A DNA stretch of 64,000 nucleotides from Diplonema papillatum. Its lineage: Eukaryota; Euglenozoa; Diplonemea; Diplonemida; Diplonemidae. This document shows positions 41,941-52,432 of the stretch, in pieces; position 1 is the stretch's first letter; every line of letters starts with the position of its first letter. The notes beneath the pieces were generated by a model. It had not been told where the DNA came from, ran no database searches, and saw nothing but the letters and a program-made list of their open reading frames with translations. The translations under genes and the position numbers were made by a program. The stretch spans positions 558,001-622,000 of the forward strand of contig JAPJBO010000009.1 in assembly GCA_030068145.1 (NCBI GenBank), given 5' to 3'.

Positions 41941-43027
41941 TTCTCCCGACGCCGGCACCCGCCCCTTCCCTGATCCCTCTTTTCCTTTTGGCACTTCAAC
42001 CATTGGTGCTGCACACGGCAACCCCATGTCCGCTGTGCTCTGCGGAGTTTACTTCGCAGATTGCCATCGCAAAAAGACGACAAGTCAGTGCTGCCTAGCG
42101 AGTCGCAGTCACAATCATGCAGCAACAACAGGGGGCCCTGAGGGGTTTCACTGATTGTTCAGACACGGTTGTAGGAGCCTCCTCCCCGTGACGGATTCGC
42201 CTGTGCTCTGGTAGAATCGGGCTGACGAGGTTTCCAGGCGGGCTGACGAGGTTTCCAGGTGCTCCTGCAAGACCCCTCAACTGGTCGTGGTCTTTTGCAT
42301 CGTTTTCCCGTGGTCCGCGCGACACAATCTGGCGTCTGGCGGCGCTCACCCCTCTGCACCTGTTTGCTCGTGAAAAAAAACAGCATTCCTAACCGAGACG
42401 TGCTGCAAACCACCACGATGAGCCCCTGCTGTGGCTCGTATCACCCATCTGGCCAACCCGTGAAATCTGAGCCGAAGCACGTGTTTGCTAATTCTCGTCT
42501 TGCGTGTAATTATGTAGGTGCACACTTGCTGGCCGAAGGTCTTCAAGTGTTCCGAACTGAAAACAAAACGAAGAAAACGGGGGAAAAAATGGAAGGAACC
42601 CCACGAGTCATGCGAAGAAGCATAAGAAAGTGTTTTTGTTTCTTCTATTTTGTTTGAAGCTACTGCAGCGAAAAAATTGTCCAGACGAAAATCCTGTGAA
42701 AAAAGCGAAATGTTCGATTCCCCTCTTCTTTTTCCTTTCGCCCGCTTTTCCTTGCAGTGCCTGGTCCCTGCCCTGTGTAGGCCTGAGAAAGGGGCCCACC
42801 GAAGTATCGCGAGTCCAATGACCAGCCATCGTGCGACTATTGGGTCGGGGTCTGTGGCTATCCTTTTGGGGTGAGAACGGCCAGCATGCATAACCTGAGA
42901 AGAAGAAGACGGGACCTGCAGGAAGAAACCACCCCACCGATCTCCTTCGCGAACAGACGCAAGCAAAAAAAATCCTCCTCTCAAAGAGGGTGCTAATACG
43001 TCTCAAGTTCACACCCCAAGTTTCACT

Positions 43028-43086
43028 ACCCGACTCCCAGCCTCGGTGGTCCACCGAGACTCCCTAAAACACACAACAAACGCTGA
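43028..43086 (+). repeat. Dispersed repeat R6
   Basis: ACCCGACTCCCAG, GGTGGTCCACCGAGACT and ACAACAAACGCT align with the copies at 31145 and 45676. It lies about 380 bp before the GST start. Confidence 0.6.
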
Positions 43087-43095
43087 AAACGGACC

Positions 43096-43120
43096 AGATT
43101 TAGACCAACAGTCTAAATCT
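43096..43120. promoter_or_regulatory. Perfect 10-bp inverted repeat upstream of GST
   Basis: AGATTTAGAC-CAACA-GTCTAAATCT forms a perfect stem with a 5-nt loop, 344 bp before the GST ATG. It could be a dimeric factor site or an RNA hairpin. Confidence 0.35.
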
Positions 43121-43463
43121 GCAAACCGGGGTTGACCGGGGAAGAAAATAAAAAAAAATTGTCGGAAAATCGCAAAACACAGCGTTCCCAGGAAAAGATA
43201 GGTGGGAGGCGGTATTTACACGGTGCGCGCCGGGAGCGCTGGAGGGCAGACCCATGTGATACAAGCCGCGGTTACTTTTGGACATAGTTGCGGAGGTGTG
43301 TCAGCTCCGAGCCACCGAAACGAAAGCGCTGGCCAAACCGCCTCAGAACCACTCACAAACGGTCAATATCTGCAAACCCCTGGAACCTCTGAACTAATAC
43401 CCTGAAACGGACGCAAAAACAGAGAGAAAAAAAAGGAAGACTAAAACCTCGTTTTCAAGAAAA

Positions 43464-44117
43464 ATGCCGACGCTGTATGCATTCCCGGTGTCGCAGCCGT
43501 CTCGCGCGTGCCTGTGGCTGGTCGAGTACGCGGAGCTGAAGGACGTCGACGTCAAAAACGTGAACATTTTGGAGGGCGAGTCGAAGACGCCCGAATACCT
43601 CGCGAAGTTCCCCGTCGGACAAGTGCCGGCCCTGGAAGACGGCGACTTCTGCTTTGCCGAGAGCACCGCCATCATGCAGTACATCGCAGAGGGCCACGCT
43701 ATCCTGCCGAAGGACAAGAAAGCGAAAGCATACTTGCAGCAGTACTTTGGCAACCACAATTCGAACATCCGAAAGATGACCACCGAACTGCTGAGGCCGG
43801 TGGTGAGTGCCAAGTCAGCCGAGGAACGTGATGAAGCCATCGCGAAGGGTATCGAGGTCCTGACACCCATCCTGAAGAAGTACGACGACGTGCTTGGCAA
43901 GCAGAAGTTTGTCATCGGCGACGCCTTGACGCTGGCTGACTTCCTGTTCGCCACGGAGGTGGACCAAATGTACTTCATGCAGCCGGAACTCCTCCCCAAG
44001 ACGTACCCGAACATCCACACCTACCTCCAGAACCTCCGCGCCGTCACTGGGTACACCAAGAACTTTGAAACCGCGCAAGGAATTGTGAAGTCCGTGTCCG
44101 ATGCGCGCGGATACTGA
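43464..44117 (+). CDS. Glutathione S-transferase, theta-like
   Basis: The protein has 217 residues, the usual size for a cytosolic GST, in one exon. The N-terminal thioredoxin-like domain has YAFPVSQPSRACLWLVE, where a Ser (S9 or S13) would activate glutathione, then FPVGQVPALEDGD, with the cis-Pro, and ESTAIMQYIAE, the gamma-Glu binding motif. The C-terminal helical domain has the GDALTLADFLFATEVDQM folding motif with its capping Asp. The class assignment rests on the Ser-type start and general pattern. Likely role: conjugation of glutathione to electrophiles in the cytosol. A MITE begins 20 bp after the stop, and a fragment of this gene lies at 46525-46597. Confidence 0.93.
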   Translation: MPTLYAFPVSQPSRACLWLVEYAELKDVDVKNVNILEGESKTPEYLAKFPVGQVPALEDGDFCFAESTAIMQYIAEGHAILPKDKKAKAYLQQYFGNHNSNIRKMTTELLRPVVSAKSAEERDEAIAKGIEVLTPILKKYDDVLGKQKFVIGDALTLADFLFATEVDQMYFMQPELLPKTYPNIHTYLQNLRAVTGYTKNFETAQGIVKSVSDARGY

Positions 44118-44136
44118 TCCATCCAGTATCATAGTA

Positions 44137-44303
44137 TACACAGTGAGGTCCAGCCTCAGAAGCTGGACTTAAAGAGGGTGTGCCCGAGTCACACCCGAAA
44201 AGCGGGTGTGCTACAACCAAAACGCGTGTAAATCCACACCCGAAAAGCGGGTGTGACACCCGCTTCTTTAACTCCAGCCTCTGAGGCTGGACCCCACCGT
44301 GTA
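44137..44303. mobile_element. MITE, Tc1/mariner-like, in the GST 3' flank
   Basis: It has terminal inverted repeats CACAGTGAGGTCCAGCCTC.../...CCCACCGTG within flanking TA dinucleotides, extending about 40 bp with few mismatches. The TA target is typical of Tc1/mariner elements. Two identical internal hairpins, CACACCCG-AAAAG-CGGGTGTG, lie at 44190-44210 and 44235-44255. It has no coding capacity. A half copy of the terminus is at 55153-55180. Confidence 0.75.
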
Positions 44304-44848
44304 TCATAATATATCCTCATCTCAAGCCCCCCTCCCCCAACCCACCGGAGAGCTCCAGTTTTAGTTTGGTCCAACGAACGTGAGATGCGCACAACGCCGT
44401 GGTGAAAGAAAAATAGAACCCTTGAAAGCCCCCGACGTCTTAACACAAGCGAAAAAGCAGCCGAAGCACGCCATCTCAGGTGACTGGCTGAACGACTATC
44501 GCCAGGAACACAAAGAACTCTGGAAAACGAAAAAGAAAAAACATCTGATATGAAAAAAAGACAGAGGAGCCCCGGTGCCTCATTCGGTTCATTCCTTGCT
44601 TGCATGTGTCCAGCGCTTCTTTTTGCGTCTCTCTCTCTCTTTCTCTCTTTCTCTCGCTGGAATGATAGGCATTGTTGAACTAAGTTCGCCCCCTCTCCAC
44701 CCCTTGAAATCCGCCACGGAGCAGTGACTTGACAACGGGTCCAACCTTTTTGCGTCGCACAAGACGTTGATTCGGCTAGCAACACACGGTGGTGCACGAA
44801 TTAACACCGTCGCGCTGCCGCTCAGCGCATTCCGACAACATTACGGGG

Positions 44849-44889
44849 TAGTACGAGAGGACCTGGCAACCTTCTCACCCCCGCCAGGT
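44849..44889 (+). other. Sarcin-ricin-loop-like 15-mer next to a 7-bp inverted repeat
   Basis: TAGTACGAGAGGACC (44849-44863) equals the near-universal sarcin-ricin loop of bacterial/organellar LSU rRNA. It overlaps a stem ACCTGGC/GCCAGGT (44861-44867 with 44883-44889). Flanks do not otherwise look like rRNA, so it may be a short organellar rRNA fragment or chance. Confidence 0.3.
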
Positions 44890-45675
44890 GGTCATTGTGT
44901 TAGGAGGGAAGAGCGGAAACGTGCCCGGGTCTTAAACGAGAGGAAGAACCTGTCGGTTGGGGCTTTGAGGATTCCAAGATTTGAAGTGTCGTTGGAGGTT
45001 GATGGGGGCACGATGAGGGTGTGAGGGCACCTAAAAAACGGCCACCTCATTGGCGAACTTCCGTTTCCAGTCCCTGGTATCTGTGATGCTACCACCAGAT
45101 GGATTATGGCCAAGCGCCTCTAAGCCAGAATCCAGTCTAGAGGAATGCGTGAGTTGCTCAGGGCACATCCGGATTCATCGGGCCACGCTTTTGCTGATTG
45201 AAAATGCGATAAGGACGCGAAGATCGTCACCGCCTCTGCAGCGACCCCCAAGGGACAGAGCTCATCATTCCGTTGTCACGTCAAAAAAGAGAAAAATAAA
45301 AAAATCGAGGAACGCACCTGGCGGTCCGCGGCTCGAGTGTTTTTCGCAAAGCAAGACCATTGCCAGGTGCTTACTCGAGAAGATGGGTACCGAATCAAGG
45401 CAAAGGCCGTTCTGAAGATGGCTCACTTCCAAGAAAAACGATGCGGGGAGGGAGGTCCACCCGAAGTGTTATCGCACGATTCCTGCAAGAGTTCGCTGTC
45501 TCCCGTCTATCAGCGGACGTCCCACCTTGGGAAGCGTCTTTTTTTACCGTACTGCATCTAGCGTTTGGGGGCCCAAGACTAAAATTCATAAGCGAAATTC
45601 TTCTTGGTGTCGGCCGCATTATTCACAAACTTGGCTAGCCAAAGTTAAATGCAAATATGTCTACATCCTTTCAGT

Positions 45676-45747
45676 TCCCGACTTCCAGTCTCAATGGTCA
45701 ACCGGAAGACCCTAAAAACCGAACCTTTAAACTACAACAAATGCTCA
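45676..45747 (+). repeat. Dispersed repeat R6
   Basis: CCCGACTTCCAGTCTCAATGG, TCAACCGGAAGACCCTA and ACAACAAATGCT align with the other two copies. Confidence 0.6.
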
Positions 45748-46524
45748 CATGCGTACCAACTTTGACTTGCTAAGGTTACGTGAGTGCATTTGAAAGTGAC
45801 CGTACGCCAAAGCGCTAGAGCGACTCAACTGACGGAGATCACGAAACTCTGCTCACCCACCTTTTGTGTGATCTAACTTCTCAAAGGACCCCACTCCGCC
45901 TCGCATGTTTCAAACAGCCTCACCTGCAAACCGGAGACTTGAAACCCCCAACCCTTAGCATACGAAGAGAAAGAGAGAGAGAGAAGACAGAGCAAGAAAA
46001 AAAACGATGGAGAAAATATTGGGCCGGACCGACTTCTTAAACCCCCGCGGAATAACCGCTACCTACCCCAATGGACCGGACAAGCTCGGGCAAACAAAGG
46101 ACAAGGAAGCCGCCCGCGGGGAGTTTCGTTTGTCTAGTGAACACGACAGGTGCGCAATCCTTTTTCCCGCACTTCCCATTGCACTAAACGCGCAAACCGG
46201 CATCCAGAACGCTTGCCGGGGTGCAATCGACCTCGCCGCACGGGATTCCTTGTTCTTCCCATGGTCTTGGACACCGGCTTTTCCTCCCCGTTTTCGCTGC
46301 TAGCAAGTTCCTCCCTCGGGCCAGCCAGCCCTGGAAGACGGCCGCAAAGGGCCAGCATCGCCTGTCATCGACAGCGCAGTGCATCCCTTCGGCGACTCCC
46401 CACCGAAGACACCCTCTTCGCCGGAAGCGGTGGCGTTCGGCAAGCCATTGTGCGAACCCGATTCGCACCCGCGAGAGCAGCACCAGCAGGGCAGCCAGCA
46501 CAGCAGAGCACGTAGCTGGGGCAT

Positions 46525-46597
46525 GCAGAATACGCGGAGCTGAAAAACGTCGAAGTCGAGACGGCGTGCACATGGCGAAGGGCGAGTCGAAGGCGTG
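46525..46597 (+). pseudogene. Fragment of the GST gene
   Basis: TACGCGGAGCTGAA-AACGTCGA and GGGCGAGTCGAAG-CG align collinearly with 43527-43590 of the GST coding sequence (YAELKDVDVKN...EGESKT), with several substitutions and a small length difference. Only about 70 bp are recognisable, with no start and no extended frame. It is older than the methyltransferase and WD40 duplicates. Confidence 0.7.
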
Positions 46598-46985
46598 ACA
46601 ACTAGAGGGGGGGGGTCGAGGAATAACACCTGTGTTATTATGTCGAATACTAAAAAAAGTTCCGGGTAGCCGAACAGTAGCAGGATCAAGTCGTGGTGGT
46701 GTTTTTAGGCAACCAGACGTGTGTCAAATACCTGTTATTATTCGACCCCCACATGTCGCAGAAACGAAAGGCGGTTCTGCCCAAACCTAAGAATGCACAA
46801 CGCATAAAATTCTCATGATCAACCCCATGATCTGTAGCTGCCTTGAATAAAACTGAAAGAACAAAATGCAGGCACTCGGGGGACAAGTTGTGTGCGTGTC
46901 TGTGGGCGTGGCTTGTTGCGCGTGCGAGAAAGCGCGTGTGTGTGCGTGTTTTGCGCGCACACATTTCTGAGGAAAAAGCGGAAAG

Positions 46986-48089
46986 ATGGCCGAAATAGAT
47001 CCAACGATAGACGAAGACCTGCTGCAGAACTATGTGCCGGACGAGAAGGACACGCACAAGTGCACGAAGGTGCACGGGTACTGCATGGTGCGCGCGAAGC
47101 CCGGGTTCCCGTACTGGCGGATGTTCAACCTCCACCAGTTCGCGGCTTGGTTCGCCGTTGTCGCGTCGGCCGCCTTCGCCGCGTCGTTGCACCTGCCGAT
47201 GCTGCCCCACCCGATGAACATCGTGTTCTTGCTGCTGATGCCGGGGGGGCTTGTGTGCAGTGTGTTGTTCAGCCTTGTGACCAGCCTGACGCAGCCAGCA
47301 GACCCCGCGGTGTTCATTAGGAAGAGGATGTCCTTCGAAGAGTACAAAGCATCGGCGTTGGCGTGGCCTCGCGCGCACCCGGGTGTCGATCAGACGCAGC
47401 TGCTGTTCTGCTCGTACTGCCACGTGTGGGTCAACCGCGACGTGAAGCACTGCCACTTTTGCAACAAGTGCGTGCGGGACTTCGACCATCACTGCAAGAT
47501 TCTCAACTGCTGCGTGGGGGGGACGAATTACAGGTTCTTCGCGACGTACGCGGGTTTGACGAGTTTGCTTTTGGTGATCGAGATGGTGCTCGGCGCCTAC
47601 CTGTTCATCCGCTCGTTCGTCGACGAAAGCGCGTACGAAGTCCGATTCGAATCCGTGTACGACAACAGCAACCGGTCCGGGTTCTGGGGGTGGCGCGTGA
47701 TGCTCGTCGTCTGCTTCGTGCTGCAGCTGCCGTTCCTGCTGTTTTTGGGGAACCTGCTGCGGTTCCACACGTGGCTGCAGTTCAAAACCGAAACGCGGTA
47801 CTCGTCGGTGCCGGTGGTGCTCTCGCCCGACTGGAAGGGAACCCTGCAGGAAGTCGGGCTCCTCGTCAACTGGGAGCGGCCGGCGAACAACGTCGAAGAC
47901 GTCCTGCCCCAGTCGCAGGTGGGGCAGCTGGGCGTCATGAAGGGGTGGCATCTGTACTCGGTGACCTGGGGTCCAGACGACTATACGGAGGAAGTCAACC
48001 ACAGGGACGATTGGAGGCGGGTCTCCGAACAGCTGCACACCCGCCTGAGCTACGACGTCGACGTAGTGCTGCACTTTACCAGCGTGCGA
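46986..48089 (+). CDS. DHHC-type protein S-acyltransferase, exon 1
   Basis: The exon encodes 368 residues. The Cys-rich domain (about residues 140-185) has FCSYCHVWVNRDVKHCHFCN and then DFDHHCKILNCCVGGTNYRFF, with the catalytic D-H-H-C at 167-170 and paired zinc-binding Cys/His. Two membrane helices precede it (about 50-72 and 76-101) and two follow (about 182-206 and 236-259), the standard topology with the active site on the cytosolic face. The family palmitoylates membrane proteins, usually at Golgi, ER or plasma membrane. Residues after 260 form an unusual ~110-residue extension before the TTxE-like motif in exon 2. The frame would stop at 48119 without splicing; I end the exon at CGA|GTATGC because this donor equals that of the megasynthase intron and keeps phase 0 with exon 2. 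DHHC spacing and motif wording resemble the ZDHHC1/11 group. Confidence 0.85.
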
Positions 48090-48657
48090 GTATGCCTCTT
48101 CTCCTGTGTACTTGGTTAACCTTTTTACGGACGGGGGACTTATGAGCACGTCTCAACAATACCTTAGAAAATGTGCCCATTTTCAATTTGCGACAAAGGC
48201 GTTGCCGCGCGGGGGTCCCTGGCCCCTACCGTTCCTTTTCGAAGTTTCTGAGCTCGGATTGGTCGCTGGACGACTCCGGCGAAGCTTCTATTATACCGAT
48301 GCCGAACCTGAGAGCTGGTGTTCGGACACTCGCAAGCGCAGCAGCTATGCGCAACGCGCGCGCAGAGTCAGGCAGAACAGCGACAAGGCGATGCATCCTT
48401 AAAAGCTGTGATGTCGAAGCAGGAGAAAAGCTCTGAACGTTGCGTACACAAGAAGTAATTGTGCCATTGAAAGGTTGACTCACAGAGCGACATTGGCGCT
48501 CATATGGACCCGTGGAGCGCACGAGGGAGGACGACACGTCAAACAAGACAGCCGCTTCGTTTTGTTCGTGCGTGCCGGTTGATTGATCGTTTTCCCACTT
48601 TTTACCCTGCAGGGCATTCTAATCAACCGCCAAAATACGCTGGCTACGTCTTTTTTA

Positions 48658-48745
48658 TGGTAACAAGCTTGCTTGTCTATATCAAAAAGTGTCGGATGGC
48701 AGCGGGCTGTGTGAAATCACTCAAAACAGGGTTTACGCACAAAAT
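48658..48745 (+). repeat. Dispersed repeat R7
   Basis: AACAAGCTTGCTTGTCT, then GTCGGATGGCAGCG-GCTGTG and AAATCA are shared with 55496-55578 in the same orientation. Confidence 0.6.
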
Positions 48746-49004
48746 ACATTGAGGGGCAACCCGCAAGATTGTTAGTACAAAAAGGATCAATGTTTGCTGC
48801 CGAAAGAGAGTGTCTTACGAAACAGGGAGCACTAGGTTTCCTGGAGTCGTAAAACTCTCGAGTTTGCAGTGCGGGCTGGGCTCAGGGTTGCCTGTTTTCT
48901 TTTGTAGGAAAAGAAACTTGTTTCTTTGAAGACAAAAAAATCCGAACGACAGGTTTGCCGCTCCCAATCCGTCCAGAGAAACAAAGTAGATTGCTTTTTG
49001 TAGA

Positions 49005-49210
49005 AGCACCTGCTTTGTAGGAAATACTTGAGGAGGCTGCCAGCTGCAAAAGATCAAAGGAGGTAAATGTGCTGTAACCCAAGCGAAACACAGGTGAATC
49101 TGGGTTCAGTGGCGGGCGTACGCGTTCAACAAAAATACCCGCTTTGTATTTGTTTTGTTTCTCCCTCTCTAGCCTCCTTCGAAGTAAGCACAAGGCCCCT
49201 CGAGTATTTT
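49005..49210 (+). repeat. Repeat R1, single copy in the DHHC intron
   Basis: It is closely similar to 22975-23165, including the downstream TCTAGCCTCCTTCGAA-TAAGCACAAGG...CTCGAGTATT block, so the repeat unit is about 190 bp. Confidence 0.75.
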
Positions 49211-49214
49211 GTGC

Positions 49215-49312
49215 TGACAACAATGTTGGTACAAAACAATTAGTAGTTGGCAGCGTACTACATGAAACTTACCAAAGCAGTGGAGTTCCGCCAGTGGGCA
49301 CAAACAAAACTC
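49215..49312 (+). repeat. Dispersed repeat R3
   Basis: It shares GTTGGTAC-AAA...TTAGTAGTTG and CAGCGTACTACATGAAACTTACC with 52330-52432 (same strand), and its first part with 61432-61487 (opposite strand). Confidence 0.75.
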
Positions 49313-49374
49313 CCCGGTTCACTTTCAGGTACAACCAGATGCCTCGCACTTCAACAATCTCACCCATCCTACAG

Positions 49375-49572
49375 CCGATGACTACGTTCGACTACCTGAT
49401 CAGCAAAGACGAAGACAAGGACGCGGGAAGCGAAGGCACCGGCCCCGTGCCCCCTGCGGACGATGCGATATCGCCACTACCCGAGGGACGGCAGCCGGAG
49501 TTGGCTTTCCACAAGAACGGCGAGCCGGAAGCCCACGAGCCCGTTCCGATAGAAATGGACGACAAATTGTAG
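49375..49572 (+). CDS. DHHC acyltransferase, exon 2 (TTxE-like motif and acidic tail)
   Basis: The exon encodes 65 residues ending in TAG. It begins PMTTFDYLISKDEDKD; TTF-D/E-Y-L directly fits the TTxE motif that follows the last membrane helix in DHHC proteins, in the MTTFEYL form seen in ZDHHC11. The rest is an acidic, Pro-rich tail that ends EMDDKL. The exon is GC-rich and codon-like, unlike the repeats just before it. The acceptor CATCCTACAG|CC gives phase 0. That this exon belongs to the gene at 46986 is inferred from the motif, strand and phase. Confidence 0.66.
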   Translation, partial: PMTTFDYLISKDEDKDAGSEGTGPVPPADDAISPLPEGRQPELAFHKNGEPEAHEPVPIEMDDKL

Positions 49573-49779
49573 CCATTTCCGTCTCGCGCCGTCAATGCCC
49601 TCACCCAGCAATTTACGGCAGGTCAGGCGTGACCACAACATCAGCCTGGGCTAGTGGCATCCGAATGTGTCCGTTTCTAGAGCTTTCATCCATTAGATGA
49701 ACTGAACAGTCAAACAGACTAACTGTGAGACTCGCGATGCGTGTCGTATCTGCGAACGCACCACAGCGCAACGGAAAAA

Positions 49780-50020
49780 AAGGAAAAAGGCCGCTCCGGG
49801 TCCAGGAACGTAACGGCCAACCACAGCTTGCAAAGCTTGCGTCGGAGGCCCGTCCGCTCTGCCCTGTGGCTGACCATCTCGACGAGCTTATGTTCAGCAC
49901 GAGCGCCACGCCTTGATGCTTTAGTTTGGGAAATCGGTAGCCACTTGACTCGTAGGCCCGTGCTCTGCAGTACCGCCGAACACGTGAAGCTTGGCTCCCA
50001 TGTAGCAGACTTCCCGTGGT
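49780..50020 (-). repeat. Dispersed repeat R4, antisense copy
   Basis: The reverse complement aligns with 29640-29870; see that entry for shared blocks. Confidence 0.65.
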
Positions 50021-51138
50021 ACCTGACCTGTCCCCGCTCCAGCGCAACGGAAGATTAAGTATCTCCTTTGCTCCTCAGCGGGAAATGTCAGGTCGTCAGC
50101 TGCTCGGCCGTGCAGACCTCCATTCGCTGCACTCAGTCTAGGAATTTAAAAAGCGGGCAACGAAAACCACGTAGCTGGTGTTTGTCCAAATCGCAAATAT
50201 AGGACTTCTGCAGGAGTTTGGCAGGTGACACAGTATTCTTTGGGAGTTTTCTCGTACCAGCGGGCAGCGAGAAAGGTTGCGGCATCAAATGGAAATATAG
50301 GCCTTCTGAAGGACTTGGGTGTGGACCTGCTGCATACCACCGCTTGGCGCAAATTCCGTTGTTCTCTTCCTTCTCTCTTGACCAGCCGGCGAAGAAGGAA
50401 GGCTGCGTTCGCACCACACCGCTGTCCTGTCTGCAGACACAGGTTCCGCTGGCGATGACCAGCCTGTATGCCCGTGGCAAATGCAGCGATGGCAGTGCGG
50501 TGTTGAGTATACAACCATTCCAAACACGTTCTTGCTAGTGCGGTTTGAGCTTTCTAGCTTTCCCCCCCTGGTTATGCCCGATCAACCTCAATACCACCAG
50601 AGCAAGGAGGCAATCGCAAGGTAGCGATTGCAGACTATCGCAATCAAACCTGGCAACCTCCATTATACTCTCTAGCGAGCGCAAGGGTGCGACGGCTCCA
50701 ACCCCTGTTAACAACGATTTGGCAGTGTAGAAAAGCACACAGAAAAGAAAGCAACCGCCGCCGCCGTGTTGTAGCGGTGTAGGACCGGGATGAAGTTTGA
50801 ATCCTTCGCATAAACATGCTTCGCTCTACGTGGCCCGTAATCAAGAAACTCACACGTAAAACGGTCGCAGTCACACAGCTCCTCCACCAGACATAATATC
50901 CGGCACAGCGCTCCTTTTTGTCGACTGCGTGCCAGGTTCCCAGCCTGCACAGCAACTTGTCTATCTACAAAAAGATGGAGGCCGAGAGTATTCGTAAGCA
51001 TTTGCGTCGTCTTGGTCTTGCTCTTGGTCTCTGTTTTTATGCAGCTCGTTTGTTCCCACTCCTATGGTTACGGGCGGCGGCTATCCACCTGGCACCATCA
51101 TACCGAAGGGTGCTGGAGTATCAAGGGTTTGCTGGCCT

Positions 51139-51175
51139 CTACGGGATGGTAGCCATCTTGACCACCATCCCGTAG
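51139..51175. other. Perfect 12-bp inverted repeat (hairpin)
   Basis: CTACGGGATGGT (51139-51150) is the exact reverse complement of ACCATCCCGTAG (51164-51175), with a 13-nt loop. It could be a terminator, a factor site or a precursor hairpin; no run of T follows. Confidence 0.5.
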
Positions 51176-51524
51176 ATATGCTGTACCCCCCCTACGTGCG
51201 CATCCCCCACACGCCGGACACTCGTCAGACGTCAGGCGCACAGTGTCCCGACACTCAGGATCGACAATGCATTGTCGGTTGGAGGCGGGGTCTCCGAGAG
51301 GCTAAAGCCCCATTTTCCTGTTCCTGTGTGTGTTCGGTGGTTGAGAAAAGAAGGAAGGGGTTAGGTGTCGGACTTCAGCAGGCAAGCACAGAGTAAAAAA
51401 ATGCGGGATTGGCCATTTCTGCACTGAGGCCGGCTGCACTAACGCCCGCAAAATGTATTGCAACAATCCGGTGTGGGAGTCCGGGGTGTGTAACGGCAGA
51501 ACCGGGAGCACCACTTTATAGAAA

Positions 51525-51655
51525 ATACATCGAGAACGCCGCCGGTTGGAAGATTGGAAGGAGGAGGAACTGTGTTGTGGCCTACGCAGGAGACCCACGT
51601 AAAAGTCTGCGTTTAGTGCCGGTCGTAAGCGTTCAACAAAAAAAATAATACCCAC
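51525..51655 (+). repeat. Repeat R1, degenerate copy
   Basis: It keeps GAACGCCGCCGGTTGGAAGA, GTTTAGTGCCGGTCGTAAGCGTTCAACAAAA and their order, but the middle is diverged. Confidence 0.6.
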
Positions 51656-52329
51656 GGCGTTTTTTCGCCGCTTGCCCCACGCTACCAGCCCAGCAGGCTT
51701 GCTTGCGCGGACGGTGCTTCCGTTTTCAGACCCCGCGTTTTCACGTCAAAATCCGTTCAGTTTGTAAAGATATCTTTCCGTGCCTCGTTCAGCGCCTCGC
51801 GCAACCCGCCGCGCCAGAGTTTTTGCTGACGGCCTTACTTGCTGTTGCGTTTTCTGTTGCCTAATACGTTGCCTTACGCGTTCCTTTTAACGCACCAAAT
51901 CTCTGGACCTTAACCTGACCTTTGTTACCTGCACCTGCAGGTACCTGTATCTGGCCCTGTTCTCGTATCTGTGTAGTGCCAAGTGCCTGCATCAACCATC
52001 GAAAAAGGGAAGCCGGCTCCTATGGTTCGTCCTGTCCGCTTAACGAAACGTGTGATTGCACGGGCACTCGACACACAAGAGACTTCTATTTGCAGACCAC
52101 ACAGTCAAACAAAAAAACCGGCGAGCCGCAGGCTCCACTGCAGTGCGGGAGGTAGTGAGGAGACCGAAAACTCTCCGGAAATGGTCTCACTTTATCTCGT
52201 CTCTTTCTTTTTGTGTCTAACAAAATTCAAATGCAATTTGTCAAGAACAAAAACAGATCGATGGCCGCGTACTATCCTCACTCCTGTTAGATGAACAAAA
52301 CAGGTTTGAAGGAAGTGCGCACAAACAAC

Positions 52330-52432
52330 GTATTTGTGTTAACAATGCATTGTTGGTACTAAAAATTAGTAGTTGACAGCGTACTACATGAAACTTACCA
52401 AAGCAGGTGAGTTCCGCTAGTGCGCACAAACA
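52330..52432 (+). repeat. Dispersed repeat R3
   Basis: It begins GTGTTAACAATGCATTGTTGG and continues TTAGTAGTTGACAGCGTACTACATGAAACTTACCAAAGCAG in step with the copy at 49215. It lies about 230 bp before the WD40 gene. Confidence 0.75.

Larger units (their letters stand above)
41941..43463. other. Intergenic region between the vasohibin-like gene and GST
   Basis: No gene is supported. It contains R6 (43028-43086) and a perfect hairpin (43096-43120) in the presumed GST promoter region. Two short GCTGACGAGGTTTCCAGG repeats lie near 42220-42260. Confidence 0.5.
44304..46524. other. Intergenic region
   Basis: No gene is supported. It contains CT-rich (44619-44660) and AG-rich (45965-45990) microsatellites, a 15-base match to the sarcin-ricin loop of large-subunit rRNA (44849-44863) and a copy of R6 (45676-45747). 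Confidence 0.5.
48090..49374 (+). other. Proposed intron of the DHHC gene, packed with dispersed repeats
   Basis: The 1,285-bp sequence starts GTATGC and ends CCATCCTACAG. It contains R7 (48658-48745), R1 (49005-49210) and R3 (49215-49312), and has none of the GC-rich coding character of the exons. An alternative acceptor, CACTTTCAG at about 49328, would add 15 codons in the same frame. Confidence 0.6.

Noticed and set aside
42708..42722. GTTCGATTCCCC, resembling a tRNA B box
   Set aside because: The flanks cannot form a T stem and there is no A box or acceptor stem at the right distance.
50133..50530. Overlapping 105-125-codon frames on both strands
   Set aside because: There is no motif, frames conflict with each other, and base composition is spacer-like.
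50918..51175. Hydrophobic 85-codon frame
   Set aside because: It ends within the perfect hairpin, has spacer-like composition and no similarity that I recognise.
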